Source of the DNA: Atopsyche davidsoni
Lineage: Eukaryota; Arthropoda; Insecta; Trichoptera; Hydrobiosidae
Direction: 5' to 3'
NCBI GenBank assembly: GCA_022113835.1
Contig: JAILWY010000029.1
Coordinates: 754,001 to 818,000, forward strand
DNA length: 64,000 nucleotides
In this document: positions 1 to 10,178 of the stretch, piece by piece
How the letters are laid out: every line of letters starts with the position of its first letter
Numbering within the stretch: the first letter of the stretch is position 1
The notes under the pieces: generated by a model
Told to the model about the DNA's origin: nothing
The model's input: the letters and a program-made list of their open reading frames with translations, nothing else
The model's database searches: none
Position numbers and translations under genes: made by a program

Positions 1-116
1 TTGATTTTTTCGCTTTCGATGTATGTTATTTTATCACATACTAATTTAGTAATTTTATATGTTTTCGCCATTATGACAATTGTTTTCAAATTCGTATGAA
101 TTAGTTATAATATATA

Positions 117-229
117 ATATAAAATAATTTTGTGATTTTTCCACATGTTTAATTTTATTGGTGACCGGTTTCGCGAACCTTTCATCAATGAAATTAAATA
201 TGTGAAAAAATCAAAGTATTTTATTTAAT
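117..229. repeat. Imperfect inverted repeat (hairpin) of about 110 bp
   Basis: The left arm (117-160) and right arm (186-229) are reverse complements over roughly 43 bp with few mismatches. Both read AAT-rich sequence around a TGTGATTTTT / AAAAAATCAAAG core. They enclose a 25-base loop that contains CCGGTTTCGCGAACC. A related half-arm (AATTAAACATGTGAAAAAATCACAG) recurs near 18,930, so this is probably a dispersed repeat and not a unique structure. Its class is unknown; a short foldback MITE or a piece of a Helitron-like element are both possible. Confidence 0.6.
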
Positions 230-239
230 TAAAATATCA

Positions 240-275
240 AAATGGAAATCCACCAAGTACTCTCCGTCAAAAATA
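240..275 (+). repeat. Dispersed repeat motif, 'CCACCGAGTACTC' family, copy 1
   Basis: Reads AAATGGAAATCCACCAAGTA followed by CTCTCCGTCAAAAATA. The same module recurs at 5479-5510, 49398-49436 and 59539-59570, always followed by AT-rich sequence. The copies share the order TGGAAT-CCACC(G/A)AGTACTCT-TGTCAAAA. It is probably the conserved end of an old interspersed repeat of unknown class. Confidence 0.5.
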
Positions 276-1062
276 TTGAATAATGATAAGTACACCACCT
301 TATTGTTGAAAGCTATTGATAAAGTTAAATATGCAATGATCCCAGCACGGGTATTGAAACTCACAGCAAAGGCAGCCAAAACCTGCGGTCATACCTAGAA
401 TTGTTACCTTCACGAAATCACCTATCTCTCTTGCTTTTAGATAAGGCATTTCGTGGACCCCGCCTTGCCAACCTGTTGGCTGACAAATCAGGATCTCTGC
501 AACCCATCAGTAAAGTTGTGATTTCCCATCCATTGCTGAGTCGTAACCGAGTCGTATATAATATGTCTCCCCCTGTAGTTAAATTTTGTCGCCCTCTCCC
601 TCTCGCACCCGCAAAGTAATAAGTCATTCCAGAAAGAGAGAAAATACTAAAGGGGGGGAGACAAACCCATTAAATGAAATTGACGAAATTTAAAATGATT
701 TTTATTTAAAACGGTTTTTTTTTATTCCTTTACTTTTATCGTTTTTCAACTCGTTGTCTGCAGACTTACTGAAATAAATTAGATTATTTTTTTAATAGGC
801 AATGCTTTCGTTTAGTTTTCGTTATTCAGCCAGGTTTTGTGACGGTCGCCTTGGAGCCTGAAAAGAATCATTACGTTCTGACAAAAGAACGTTATGCGTC
901 ACATCAACAGAGGCAAGCAGTTTTGCTTACTGAATACAAACAAGCGTAAATGAATTAATATCGTGAAAAGTATCATGTTTGTTTTGATAAAAATAGTGAA
1001 AATGCGCTTAAATTTGTATGTTTAAAAATACGTTTGGGCAAAAATGCTTGATTGCTAGTGTT
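276..1062. other. Gene-free AT-rich stretch
   Basis: I see no exon, RNA gene or transposon ends here. Short open frames on both strands at 400-630 overlap each other, lack recognisable domains, and are best explained as chance. Confidence 0.5.
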
Positions 1063-1077
1063 GACCGCACGCCACTG
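1063..1077. repeat. Unpaired transposon terminus, 'CAGTGGCGTGCGGT' family
   Basis: GACCGCACGCCACTG is the reverse complement of the left end of the MITE at 6564-6741. I found no matching partner end nearby, so this is a solo terminus or a degraded copy. Another solo copy lies at 3198-3213. Confidence 0.45.
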
Positions 1078-1189
1078 GTTTACACGTATAATTATTTAGT
1101 TGTTTCGCACACTCGCATGCACCGGCGGCGGACAGGTTCCCCCGGCTGAAATTGCGGCTAATAGCTCGCGTTTACCCGCTCCCCCCTCG

Positions 1190-1263
1190 TGCCGGGGCGC
1201 GGGGGCGGAGGCAGGGGCGGGGGCAGGGGCAGGGGCGGGGGCAAGGGCAGGGGCGGGGCGGGG
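1190..1263 (+). repeat. G-rich minisatellite (GGGGCN units)
   Basis: Repeated 6-bp units such as GGGGCG, GGGGGC and GGGGCA run for about 70 bp on the + strand, inside a 200-bp GC-rich island. The closely spaced G3-G5 runs could form G-quadruplexes. Repetitive open frames on both strands here (poly-Ala/Pro/Gly) are by-products of the repeat. Confidence 0.75.
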
Positions 1264-2449
1264 ACCCGCGGAGGCGCCGTCCGGCCTTGGCGGGTCCCCG
1301 CCGCGGAGGATTTGCATTATTTAATATCGATTGACTAGTCTCACGGGTGCGTTTAATAATTTAAAACCTGCACTTTTATTCATAAAAAAAAAAAAAAAAC
1401 AGTATTGCAATATAATCCCAGATTTATTTTATTGCTGGAGGTTATATTTAGACTGAGTCGTTGCCGTAGGCATATAGGCATCGGAATACGGACTAGATGG
1501 CTTGACAGTGCAAATTTGGAAACCTTTTGACCACTTTAAACCTTTAAAGCTATGCTTCGCTTATCTCAATCCTATTCCCATTACAAAATGGCATAATGAG
1601 ACCATGGTTTGTGGTTCTTCGACGTCTCATACAGAAATCATGTCCTGTGGTCCTGTCCCCTAGTTGACTCTAAACACTGCACTATACGCGCGCATCGGAC
1701 CACCATCGCTCTAACCGCTTTGGCACACCGATCTCATTGATTTTAATTTCGCTTCAACAAACGTAGCTACAGCAAAGACATGACATTTTTTAACCAACAT
1801 GTGTAGCCAAAATGTAGCACTTAATTTTTATAATATTTTTTTACATTTGTGCATTACATTACAGTGCATTTATTTAATCATTCATGCCTTAAATCAATCA
1901 AATTACTTATACTACCGTTTGTATTAAACTGTGTGTATTTAAAACCTGATATCTCCCTGAAATCCAAGAAGCTTTATTTAATTAATTTTGTTTTAATTTC
2001 CACAATAAATGTACAAACATAGCACTTTGGCTTAAATATATTAGTTCTTACTTTGGATAATTTTATTTGACGGATTCTTGTAGTATCGAACGGATACTCA
2101 GTGCATTTTCTGAAAACTTCAATTGCCTTCGGCACTTTTCTCGATCGCCCCTCGCTCGGCTCCTCCGCGTGCTCTCCCCTGTTGCCATGGCGACCGACAC
2201 TCCTCCGGGCGCGGATTAGGGGCTGTCGAACCGGAATATGGATGACTTCCACTGCAGCTCGTGCCGTGCCTGCCGGCTGCAGTCTCCGCCGGCGCTTCGT
2301 GCGCTCCATCATGCATGCGCTCCCAGCCCCAAGGTGTCTCCGAGAATGGGGTGATAAGGAACTTCAGAACATTAAAAATATATCAAACCTAATTACCATT
2401 AAACGTACTTATATATATACTTCACCTCAATGCCGGCTTCACACCCAGC
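1264..2449. other. Gene-free stretch with one GC-rich island
   Basis: Mostly AT-rich. A GC-rich patch at about 2,130-2,340 carries overlapping open frames on both strands without recognisable domains. No splice sites of good quality frame them, so I do not call an exon. Confidence 0.45.
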
Positions 2450-2570
2450 GACTAAACATAAACCGATTTGCAAGTAACCAAAAGCGTTTCTTTACTATAG
2501 GAATTTTTTTGTGGCTTGACTTTAGTAAATAACGCAAAAAAGACGCTATTGGCCAATTACCATTCGTTAA
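2450..2570. repeat. Fragment of the CACAACTGACA-type MITE family (interior)
   Basis: Contains ACCGATTTGCAAGTAACC, then GACGCTATTGGCCAATTACC. Both match the interior of the same family at 44583-44690 and of the fuller copies at 44088, 47337 and 57385. Termini are not preserved. Confidence 0.35.
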
Positions 2571-2879
2571 TCAGTACAATATTAGAATACAAAACACGAA
2601 ATCATTTTTAGCAGCAACCATGAGGCCTTAAGGCAGATGGCCCCGGTTGTGTACATTTGAACGTTTTCTTCATCACAGCGGTTAAAAAATTGATGGTCGC
2701 TTTGACTACGAAATCGAGAAAATTTTCAACATAAGATGTAAAGAACACATGGCTTCTTCTGAAATTCTAAATTCGCTAGCCACATTAAGAAGAATAAACT
2801 CTGCGTTAAATCTGATAACGCTCCGATTCAAGTACACTTTTATTGGATAGTATATAGACTAAATATTTGGAATAGCCAG

Positions 2880-3178
2880 TAAGTCTTTATTCACCAAGAC
2901 TGAAGAAGCCCTTAAAATACGATAGCGCTCACTACCTGCTAGCTCAGTGCTTCTCAAAGTGGTCCCTATGGACCCCAGGGGGTCCCTTTCAGGGGGTCCT
3001 TAAAAAATTAAAACCGATTTGGGGGTCCCTGAACAACGACTATGAAAGGGGGTCCGTGGGCAAGTTTTGACTATCATAGAGGGTCCGTGGGCAAATTCTG
3101 ACCATGAAAAGGGGTCCGTGGGCCAAAAGAGTTTGAGAGCCACTGCCCTAGCTGTTTGGCTATACATATTTGTTTATT
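2880..3178 (-). repeat. Old dispersed repeat (family D) split by a MITE
   Basis: The outer parts (2880-2944 and 3146-3178) match the repeat at 59,740-59,865: CTGAAGAAGCCCTT followed by GATAGCGCTC, then CTAGCTGTTTGGCTATACAT against CTAGCCATTTGGCTATTCAT. A hAT MITE (2945-3145) sits exactly inside the CTAG(C) target. The opposite orientation is seen near 57,318 (TTTGTAATACTCCATATTTA...AGCCAAACGGCTAG). The class is unknown; a SINE or the tail of a retroelement is possible. Confidence 0.5.
2945..3145. mobile_element. hAT-type MITE, 201 bp
   Basis: The left end CAGTGCTTCTCAAAGTGG and the reverse complement of the right end, CAGTGGCTCTCAAACTCTTT, are typical hAT terminal inverted repeats (CAG..NTCTCAAA). 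The flanks TGCTAGCT and CCCTAGCT are an 8-bp target-site duplication with two mismatches. The interior holds three ~36-bp subterminal repeats built on GGGTCCGTGGGCAA. There is no transposase. A longer copy is at 19379-19833. Confidence 0.85.
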
Positions 3179-3197
3179 ACTAGTTTTCTATTTGTAT

Positions 3198-3213
3198 GAA
3201 CCGCACGCCACTG
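3198..3213. repeat. Unpaired transposon terminus, 'CAGTGGCGTGCGGT' family
   Basis: GAACCGCACGCCACTG, the same terminus as at 1063-1077 and the two ends of 6564-6741. No partner end was found, so it is a remnant. Confidence 0.4.
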
Positions 3214-3506
3214 CTAATTTTTGCATAGATCGCACAGAAACAGACTTAGTGTATATATTGGGAAAGATATTTACCAGCACTGGTGCAAGTACGCTTATGT
3301 GCTCAGTTACAAGGCTTCCCGATAAATCGTGGTATTAAACATCCATCAGCTGGGGTGATTGACGTCACTCGGGCGTATCTTCCTCGCGGGGCGTCCGGAG
3401 GGACACCCCTGGCGGTGAAATTAATTTCGGCACAACCCCTAACTACCTGTCTGCCCTGTGTACGGCCGCGACCGGGTAAATAGCGAGGGTGGAGGCTTTT
3501 ACTAAG

Positions 3507-3845
3507 TAAATGCAAGGAAAACGAAACTTTCAAATCGAAAGCTCCATCAATGCAAGGAGAAGGTGGCTTTTAAATCTAAAGCTCTTCGAACCACAATGCT
3601 GTACGAGCTCTAAAAGAGCCGAAAATTAAAAACCTCCACTTATGCAAGGAAAAAGTAGCTTTCAACTCGAAAGCTCATTTAATGAAAATAAGCTTTCACC
3701 TTGAAAGCTTCAACGATGAAAGGAATCTTTCAACCCGAAAGGTCCGTCGATGGAAATAAGCTTTCATTTCGAAAGCTCCGTTGATGAAAAGCTCCATCGT
3801 TGCAAGGAAAAAGTAGCTTTCATATCTAAAGCTCTTCGAAGCATA
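3507..3845. repeat. Minisatellite of short hairpins (AGCTTTC-N-GAAAGCT)
   Basis: Roughly nine degenerate units of ~35-40 bp. Each has an ATGCAAGGAAAAAGT-like spacer followed by a small inverted repeat such as AGCTTTCAACTCGAAAGCT, AGCTTTCACCTTGAAAGCTT or AGCTTTCATTTCGAAAGCT. The 7-8 bp arms are conserved while the 3-5 base loops vary. Some units have lost the spacer (3681-3800). No coding potential is evident. Confidence 0.75.
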
Positions 3846-5321
3846 AAGTTGAATACTGCATGACAGCAATCCTTTTATCCAATGTAATTTAGACACGTGT
3901 CTGCTATCGATGATAGTTGTGATTGCGTGTTTATATGGTTATGAGGCAATTATTGTGTTTATTTGCGCATGCATGGTACACTGTGGGTTCCTCTTATCGA
4001 TTATTGTCATTAATCGTAGTTTATTCGTCTACGAAACGACGAGAAAATCCCTTGGTTTTTTTTAATACTCGAATGCTAACAAGGTATAACGGTTGAACAC
4101 TAGCTTATAAGGATTCAAACTCTATCTCAGTTACATACGGTTAGTCGAAAGGATTACGGTGTTATTTTGGAAGGTGTAACTTCGAATCACTATTGATTTT
4201 TTTTGTTGTTTTGATATTGTTTAAGTGCAGAAAAAGAATGGCCGCTATAGATTAGAAGTAAGGCTTTTTATATTAAAAGATATTTTGACGTAAAATATTA
4301 GTTTATTTTTAGTTAGCACATGTACTTGCTTATATATCTGAGATTTAAAAATATTAATACAAATTTTCTGTAGAACTGTATTTAAATACATAGTTTAATG
4401 ATTTAATAGACTCTACAATTAATCTTTTAGACTGGAAGGTGTCACAGACTTCACACAAACTTAAAATGCAATATAAACTAGAAGTGATATTTTAAACATT
4501 GCACTACTCTATTACTTGGAAAGAGATCGCAAATGAGCCGCTGAAACCGAGCATTTTAAATACGCTTAAAATAGCCACCGAATTAAATACGGATAGTGCA
4601 GATCGCTGTTGGACTCGAACCCAGGCCCTAATGAGCCCGCAATCTCCTTCCTTAAAATATTCAAAGTTATTCCGACGCAGCCGGATTGCCTGATAGTGGC
4701 TCGGGGGTGTAACTGTAATGGGGGGCACGGCGGGTGGAGCGTCACCGCGGGGCTGACAGATCTAGTCGTCCGCTTCTCGTCCCGACTCGATCGTCGCTTC
4801 TGACGGCTGCAAATCAACGACGATGATTATGGAAACATTCAATGGTGGTCTAACCCAGCTGAATCTCATGATATGGCGTAGCGAGCGAGCGTCGCGACGG
4901 TGTGACCAATCACCATCACCTTCATATCATCTTAACTGAACTTAACAATTTTTCCTCATCAGTTTGTCTGCATCTGCAAAAGCAGTATTTTTTTTAAAAT
5001 TATACCAATGATATTTGCTGAAAAGTTGTAATCAATGAGTTTATAACTCGAGTTTATCGAGCGATTTCCATCAAATCAATCGTATTGAAAGAGATAAAAG
5101 AATTCGGGTTGTGAAGATGTAATAGATTTTTTTTCTTCGAATAAAGTCCGCGGGGAAAGATTCGTCTACTCGAGAAATCTATGCGAAAGTTTTTTATTTT
5201 TATTTTTAATATTGTGTACTGAGAGTAAGTGAAATGGATGGCTTTTAAATGTTGACGCTTGTGCCCAGAGCTTGAGAAGTTGATTGGCCAAGATGTATGA
5301 GTTGTGCTGGCACCTCGTAAT

Positions 5322-5325
<4 letters not shown>
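3846..5325. other. Gene-free stretch
   Basis: AT-rich, apart from a moderately GC-rich patch at 4,600-4,900 that includes a tRNA-like B box on the minus strand (see 4596-4640). I see no exon. Confidence 0.45.
4596..4640 (-). repeat. Possible tRNA-derived (SINE) fragment
   Basis: The minus strand reads GGGTTCGAGTCCAAC, a very good match to the RNA polymerase III B box (GGTTCGANTCC). I could not find a convincing A box at the right distance or a cloverleaf, so this is not a functional tRNA. It could be a SINE head or chance. Confidence 0.3.

Positions 5326-5365
<40 letters not shown>
5326..5365. repeat. (AT)n microsatellite
   Basis: About twenty uninterrupted AT dinucleotides. Confidence 0.95.
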
Positions 5366-5369
<4 letters not shown>

Positions 5370-5478
5370 AAAAAAAAAAAGCTTCGTTATTTACATTGTT
5401 TTTTTTTTTTTTTCATCACCATCTCTGCTTGAATATGCCAAACCTAGTATACTAACAACACCAAAAAAATTATAAAAG

Positions 5479-5510
5479 AAATTTCACCAAATACTCTCTG
5501 TCAATATACT
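5479..5510 (+). repeat. Dispersed repeat motif, 'CCACCGAGTACTC' family, copy 2
   Basis: TTTCACCAAATACTCTCTGT followed by CAATATAC, a diverged copy of the module at 240-275. Confidence 0.4.
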
Positions 5511-5705
5511 AGCAATTCATGGCTCGCCTTACAGTACTCAAAAAAATATCATTAGGCTATCGATTCACACATTGAAAATAGGAAAAAAAAAATATTTTTA
5601 ATCATGATACAGTAGAATGAAAAAATACTCACCATCATATTTATTTAGCAATCTAGGTTTGACGTATAATTGAGTATAACGAGTCGAATTCTCGCTCATT
5701 TACAG

Positions 5706-5775
5706 AGACACAGTAGCTCAATTAGTTAGAGTACGAAATCGCGTGTCATGTGTGAATCGATTCCCAAAGATTTGC
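5706..5775 (+). repeat. tRNA-like sequence, probably a SINE head or tRNA relic
   Basis: TAGCTCAATTAGTTAGAG is a near-perfect polymerase III A box and D-arm sequence. About 30 bases later GAATCGATTCCC resembles a B box with two mismatches (consensus GGTTCGANTCC). The acceptor and anticodon stems are not convincing, so it is not called as a tRNA gene. Confidence 0.45.
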
Positions 5776-6563
5776 GTATTGCAAAATTAGTATAAAAATG
5801 GAAATTTCTCCCGTAAATAAATTAATAATCGTGAGTACTCCAGAGAGGCGTTACCGGTAATCGCCCGATAGTGTCTGGAGCCCCGCGAGCGCCCCTCGAG
5901 CACGCCCCTCGAGCACGCCCCTGCCCGGCGCGCCCTTCAGGCAGACTTTTCGATGGGCGCGCTTCAGGCTAGCTTTAATTACGTCTTCCACTTCATCCCT
6001 TAGATTCCGAGAAAAATTACCGGCGCCGCTGGACGAGTGGTATTAGACGCCACTCGAGAAATATAAAATGTCTTTGTTGCTTTTTAATTTTAATATGATG
6101 TGTATTTTTTTTAATTTGTAACTTATTTCACACAATCTTTTGTGTTGGCATTATCAAACAAAGTGAAGTTCTGTTAATTTAAAAAAAATGAAAAATGTTA
6201 CGTCTTGTTATTATTTACAGCGTGTTTTTGTAAAATTTGTATAAAATAAAACATCCGTCGCAATCCTGCGAGCAAAAAATAGTTAGTATGAAATACTTCG
6301 GTCGGCGACTCCATTGACAAACGCCCGCGCCGCCGTACGCACGGAGAGAGGGAAATCCATCTCTGGTCTAATCTCGCTGGAAAAATACGCGAAAGCGACG
6401 CCCCCGCCCAGGTAGGGGGACATGCTAATTCCCCCGCCGTGCTCACCTGGAACCGTGGTACGTGCGATATATTAAAGAAGTTATCCTGCCCCGCTGGGCT
6501 GCAAGCCGATTGCCTCGGTCGAGTTCCTCGTAGCTTTTGTTCCAACTTCAACTAGGCTCGTAT
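5776..6563. other. Gene-free stretch with GC-rich island
   Basis: Positions 5,850-6,050 and 6,300-6,540 are GC-rich. The first contains two 13-bp tandem copies of GCCCCTCGAGCAC. A minus-strand open frame at 6198-6551 (117 codons) has no recognisable domain. It may be chance in a GC-rich segment. Confidence 0.4.
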
Positions 6564-6741
6564 CAGTGGCGTGCGGTCCGCACTAGCGATAAATCTTTCC
6601 ATGCCACAAGAAATGCATGGAAACACTAAATTTGTTGCATTTCATTGAAATACTCTCGCTGTGATATTTTTCATAATATTTTTAAAGTTGCACCAACTCA
6701 TGTGCTGGTTGCTTTGATTTCGGACTCACCGCCCGCCACTG
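6564..6741. mobile_element. Short terminal-inverted-repeat MITE, 178 bp
   Basis: Starts CAGTGGCGTGCGGTCCGC and ends ACCGCCCGCCACTG, whose reverse complement is CAGTGGCGGGCGGT, giving 13/14 terminal matches. The interior is AT-rich and non-coding. No clean target-site duplication is visible (left flank CTCGTAT, right flank TTTTAAT), so the superfamily cannot be assigned. Solo termini of the same type occur at 1063 and 3198. Confidence 0.65.
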
Positions 6742-8389
6742 TTTTAATATTATATTTCAAACCTACCGCGTATTTTGGAGGTTGCCCCAAAAATAAACAT
6801 TCAAAACGATGCAAATATTTGTGAAATGTATCAGTTTGACTTGTGTAGATCACTAATCAATATATCATTTTCGACAGTTAATGCTTGCTGGTTCGAATCG
6901 TAGTCGTGTTGAATATTTAAGATTTTTCTCTTCATTTCACACTGGCACCTTTCGGTTCTTCAACATATCACATTCCTGAAACTATCTGTCTAAGTGTCGT
7001 GTTTGTAGGTTTTGGCAGCTATTATTTTTTCTTGAGATAGATATCATTCGATATTTCGGTCTCGCCATATTCAAGGATCTTTGAAGGTGACCTCAGTACC
7101 GGGACCGAGAAGTTGGAAGATTTATAATATAACGCACCCAAGGAAGAAGTAAATATGCTTGAGGGGTTTTGGCTTGAAAGCCGCTGGGCTTGCGCCCCTT
7201 TCCGCGGAAACGTTTACCAGGAAAAGCGCAAAGAATCGCGTATTCAAATGGGCGCTTCCATCGATTCACCTGCTCGAGCCGGGGAGGGGCGGGTCGATGC
7301 GCCCCCGACTTATCGCTTAACTTTGCGTCCCCTCGCAGAGGGATGATCGAGCGCGTCGCCGTCTTCCTGATGTAATTGTAATATACAATACTCCTGACAC
7401 TGCCCCCGAGCGAATAGAGCGCGTTAACGCCTGCCACAATCACCGGGATTCGCTCGACGCGGCCTTGCGAGCCCTCAGACTTACAGTGGGACTTACTTTA
7501 TTTGCAACGGAAACGTTTGATTCCATGCATAAAATACATAAATCATAATATTATCCGAATATAAATTTCGGACTATCACACCTGCGTAATTTAATGTGTT
7601 AAAAATATGAAAATAAAATCGTAGCTTGAAAAATAATTACTTTCACAATTTATAAACAAAATAATTTTAGCGATACCCAGTCTTCTTTTTATGTTTATCT
7701 TGTGCATACATATCACACATCCATTATCACTTGCTGTTTTTATTATATTATTAAATAATACTTGAGAGTAGTACGCCTTTGACGTCCAATTTGCTTTTGA
7801 GAGACCTCCCTTATAATAGAGAGACACAGCGAGCCCCTTCTAAACCTCCGAATTATATTCTCTCGAATTTGAATCACATTTGAATAAATTTCGCCGCGAA
7901 AAAGAGTGCCGAAAATAAAAAAAAAAAATTCAATAATCCATCGGCTCTAGTAAATATGAAAATCTAGCCAAATACTATTTGCCTTATTCCCGCTCCGAGA
8001 CTGCTCTGCGGGACGCGGCGGGAGCGAGAGGCCCCGCTTTCCGCCCCTCTCGCTTCCTCGTCTCCGAACTCGAGTCTTCTTCCTCCATACCAGCGGAACT
8101 GAACCATTTTCAGGTCGGTGACGCCGTGATGGTGGAACCGACCGCGGATCTTAAATCATTGAAACTTCTGTATCCCGCGAATCTGAAACATTACACGAGC
8201 GTTGGCGCCAACCTGAAATTAACCGCAGGTTCTTAAATATATACAATAGAACGTGAAAGATACGCTGTATTCCCGAAACTACACGCGGATGTGCAAACTT
8301 CCGGTGAATCTAAAACAATTTTCAATCAGGGGACACCCTTGATATTAACTTCCGTTTCTCAGGGGTTTCTTTTTATTTATTAAAACCAT
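6742..8389. other. Gene-free stretch with two GC-rich islands
   Basis: Islands at about 7,160-7,470 and 7,980-8,110 stand out from AT-rich surroundings. The open frames in them, for example 7979-8236 on + and 7093-7443 on -, match no family I know and are overlapped by frames on the other strand. Confidence 0.4.
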
Positions 8390-8470
8390 ACGAGTAGAGG
8401 CTGTGTATTGAGCGGTAGATATATCTGATTCTAAACTCGTGTATTTCTGAATTCGAATCCCGGCTCGTAT
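8390..8470 (+). repeat. tRNA-derived SINE fragment (possible)
   Basis: GTATTGAGCGGTAGA resembles an A box. About 35 bases later GAATTCGAATCCCGG is a one-mismatch B box. The spacing suits a tRNA-derived SINE head, but no poly-A tail or flanking duplication was seen. Confidence 0.35.
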
Positions 8471-9758
8471 TTCTTTTCCTATCCTCCCTGATAGGAAGCA
8501 TTGATTATTGATTGAACGAATTTTAAGAATAATATTTATATCTTGTCTCATTCATAATCATTTGATACTGAAATTCCACTATAAACTTTAATATTAATAT
8601 TTCTAGATGAGTTCATAATTCGGGAACGCTTTGCAGGCCCTTATTATTATCTACGGATTTATTGATGAGAATTTGTTTATAGTAATTTACATTTGTCCAG
8701 TTATAAAAATGCTCATGTCACTAGATTATTTGATAACTAGCATATGTCGATGCAAAAACCTGTAGAGTAATCTAGATATTATGGTGAAGAGACTCGGACA
8801 TTCTCTCCTTCCAATACTTTGATTAAATTAATAGCGATCTGTCTTTGTGTAGCTCTACGACTTTATTTTTGTCGCCTATCCACACTTTTTTAAAGAAATT
8901 CTACAAAAAAAAAAGTGAAATCATCAAAATATCCCGGGGTGGAAATTCAGAGTGCTCAGTTTAATAGGAATTTTTCAATATCTGAATACGCAATATACAC
9001 GATCGCTTCACTCACAAATCAGTATCTAATCCGAGCCCCCGCGCTCCCGGCCCGCGCCCCCGGGGACTGCGCCCTCCCCGCATAGCAATGATCCGATATT
9101 GGCCGCGGCTGCCTGCTTAGTGCGCAGGGACGAGGCACTGTGTTAAGGGTTGGAATATTTATTCACTGCAGGACAAGGACCTCCCGAGCAAAACGAAACC
9201 ACGGCAAAGTGTTTTAATTCACACATCCAAAATTGCAGTACGAAAACAAGTTTGTTTACAAGTTCTTGCGGTATGTTTCGGTGGTGAGCTCGCAACCCAG
9301 TTTCAAATCCAAATAAGGGAGAGAGTCTTCCAATTCTTCTAATTCTTCTAAGAAATTTATTTTTGTCCAGAACTCCTCGGATGTCATCAGAGCTTGTAAA
9401 GTAGTGTATAGTTTCAGTAGCGGAGCCCATCGCTCCGGCCGACCGGCCTCACCTGCGCGCTCGTGACCAGGTGAGTCGCCGCACGTCCGCTACGCTAATT
9501 AATCTAATTAAACTCCGACAGTAAACGGTTTGCAGAATGTTAAACGCCGATACGCAATCGGACGGGGCCGGTCTACGAGTCGGCCGATTCGTCGTTCTTT
9601 CAAAAGCGACACTTGCAGCAGGCTGTGAGGGGCGTGTCTAGGATACACAAGGAATTGCATTAATCGCACTACTCTGTGAAAGAGGTCGACCATTGCTACT
9701 CTGTACCTTTACTTATGCAGCGAAATAATAAAAAAAAACGTTTTAAAAGAATCCAAAC
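8471..9758. other. Gene-free stretch
   Basis: AT-rich, with a short GC-rich island at 9,030-9,140 and another at 9,425-9,500. A CAG|GTGAGT string near 9,466 lacks a pyrimidine tract and is not counted as a ratchet site. Confidence 0.45.
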
Positions 9759-9760
9759 TA

Positions 9761-10176
9761 CAGTAATACCCCGCTTTACGCGAGGGATACGTTCCAGAAA
9801 AAATCGCGTTAAGTGAAATTCGCGTATAACGTGGTTTACGATTGAACATACATACATAGTCAAAACTTAATATAAAAAAGTACGAATCTTTTGAATCAAT
9901 CACTTTAGAACACTTTATGCAGTATTACATGTTATTTTTACTGAAAATTCTACATCTATTTTCTTTTGGGTAGCGTTTCTTTTGCGTTCTTGTAAAATAC
10001 GTTCATAACACCCAACGCTGTTTTTAATTGTTAAGAGAAGTCAATGACTACATTATGTTCATACACATTCTTAAAGTGAGAAATTCGCGTAATACGAGGC
10101 ATTTTAACGCGAAATTTGAAATTCGCGTTATAGTGAAACCGCGCATAACGGGGTCGCGTAAAGCGGGGTATTACTG
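9761..10176. mobile_element. pogo/Tigger-like MITE, 416 bp, with TA duplications
   Basis: Perfect 23-bp terminal inverted repeats begin CAGTAATACCCCGCTTTACG, and further subterminal inverted similarity is rich in CGCGTTA / TAACGCG words. The element is flanked by TA on both sides (9759-9760 and 10177-10178), the expected duplication for Tc1/mariner/pogo elements. The end sequence resembles the CAG-ATACC-CG ends of pogo/Tigger elements. It carries no transposase, so it is non-autonomous. The near-perfect ends suggest fairly recent activity. Confidence 0.88.
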
Positions 10177-10178
10177 TA

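Noticed and set aside
1096..1334. Three overlapping Ala/Pro/Gly/Arg-rich frames
   Set aside because: Translations of the G-rich minisatellite on both strands.
9440..9480. Ratchet-like CAG|GTGAGT
   Set aside because: No pyrimidine tract or branch motif upstream; sits in a GC-rich segment.
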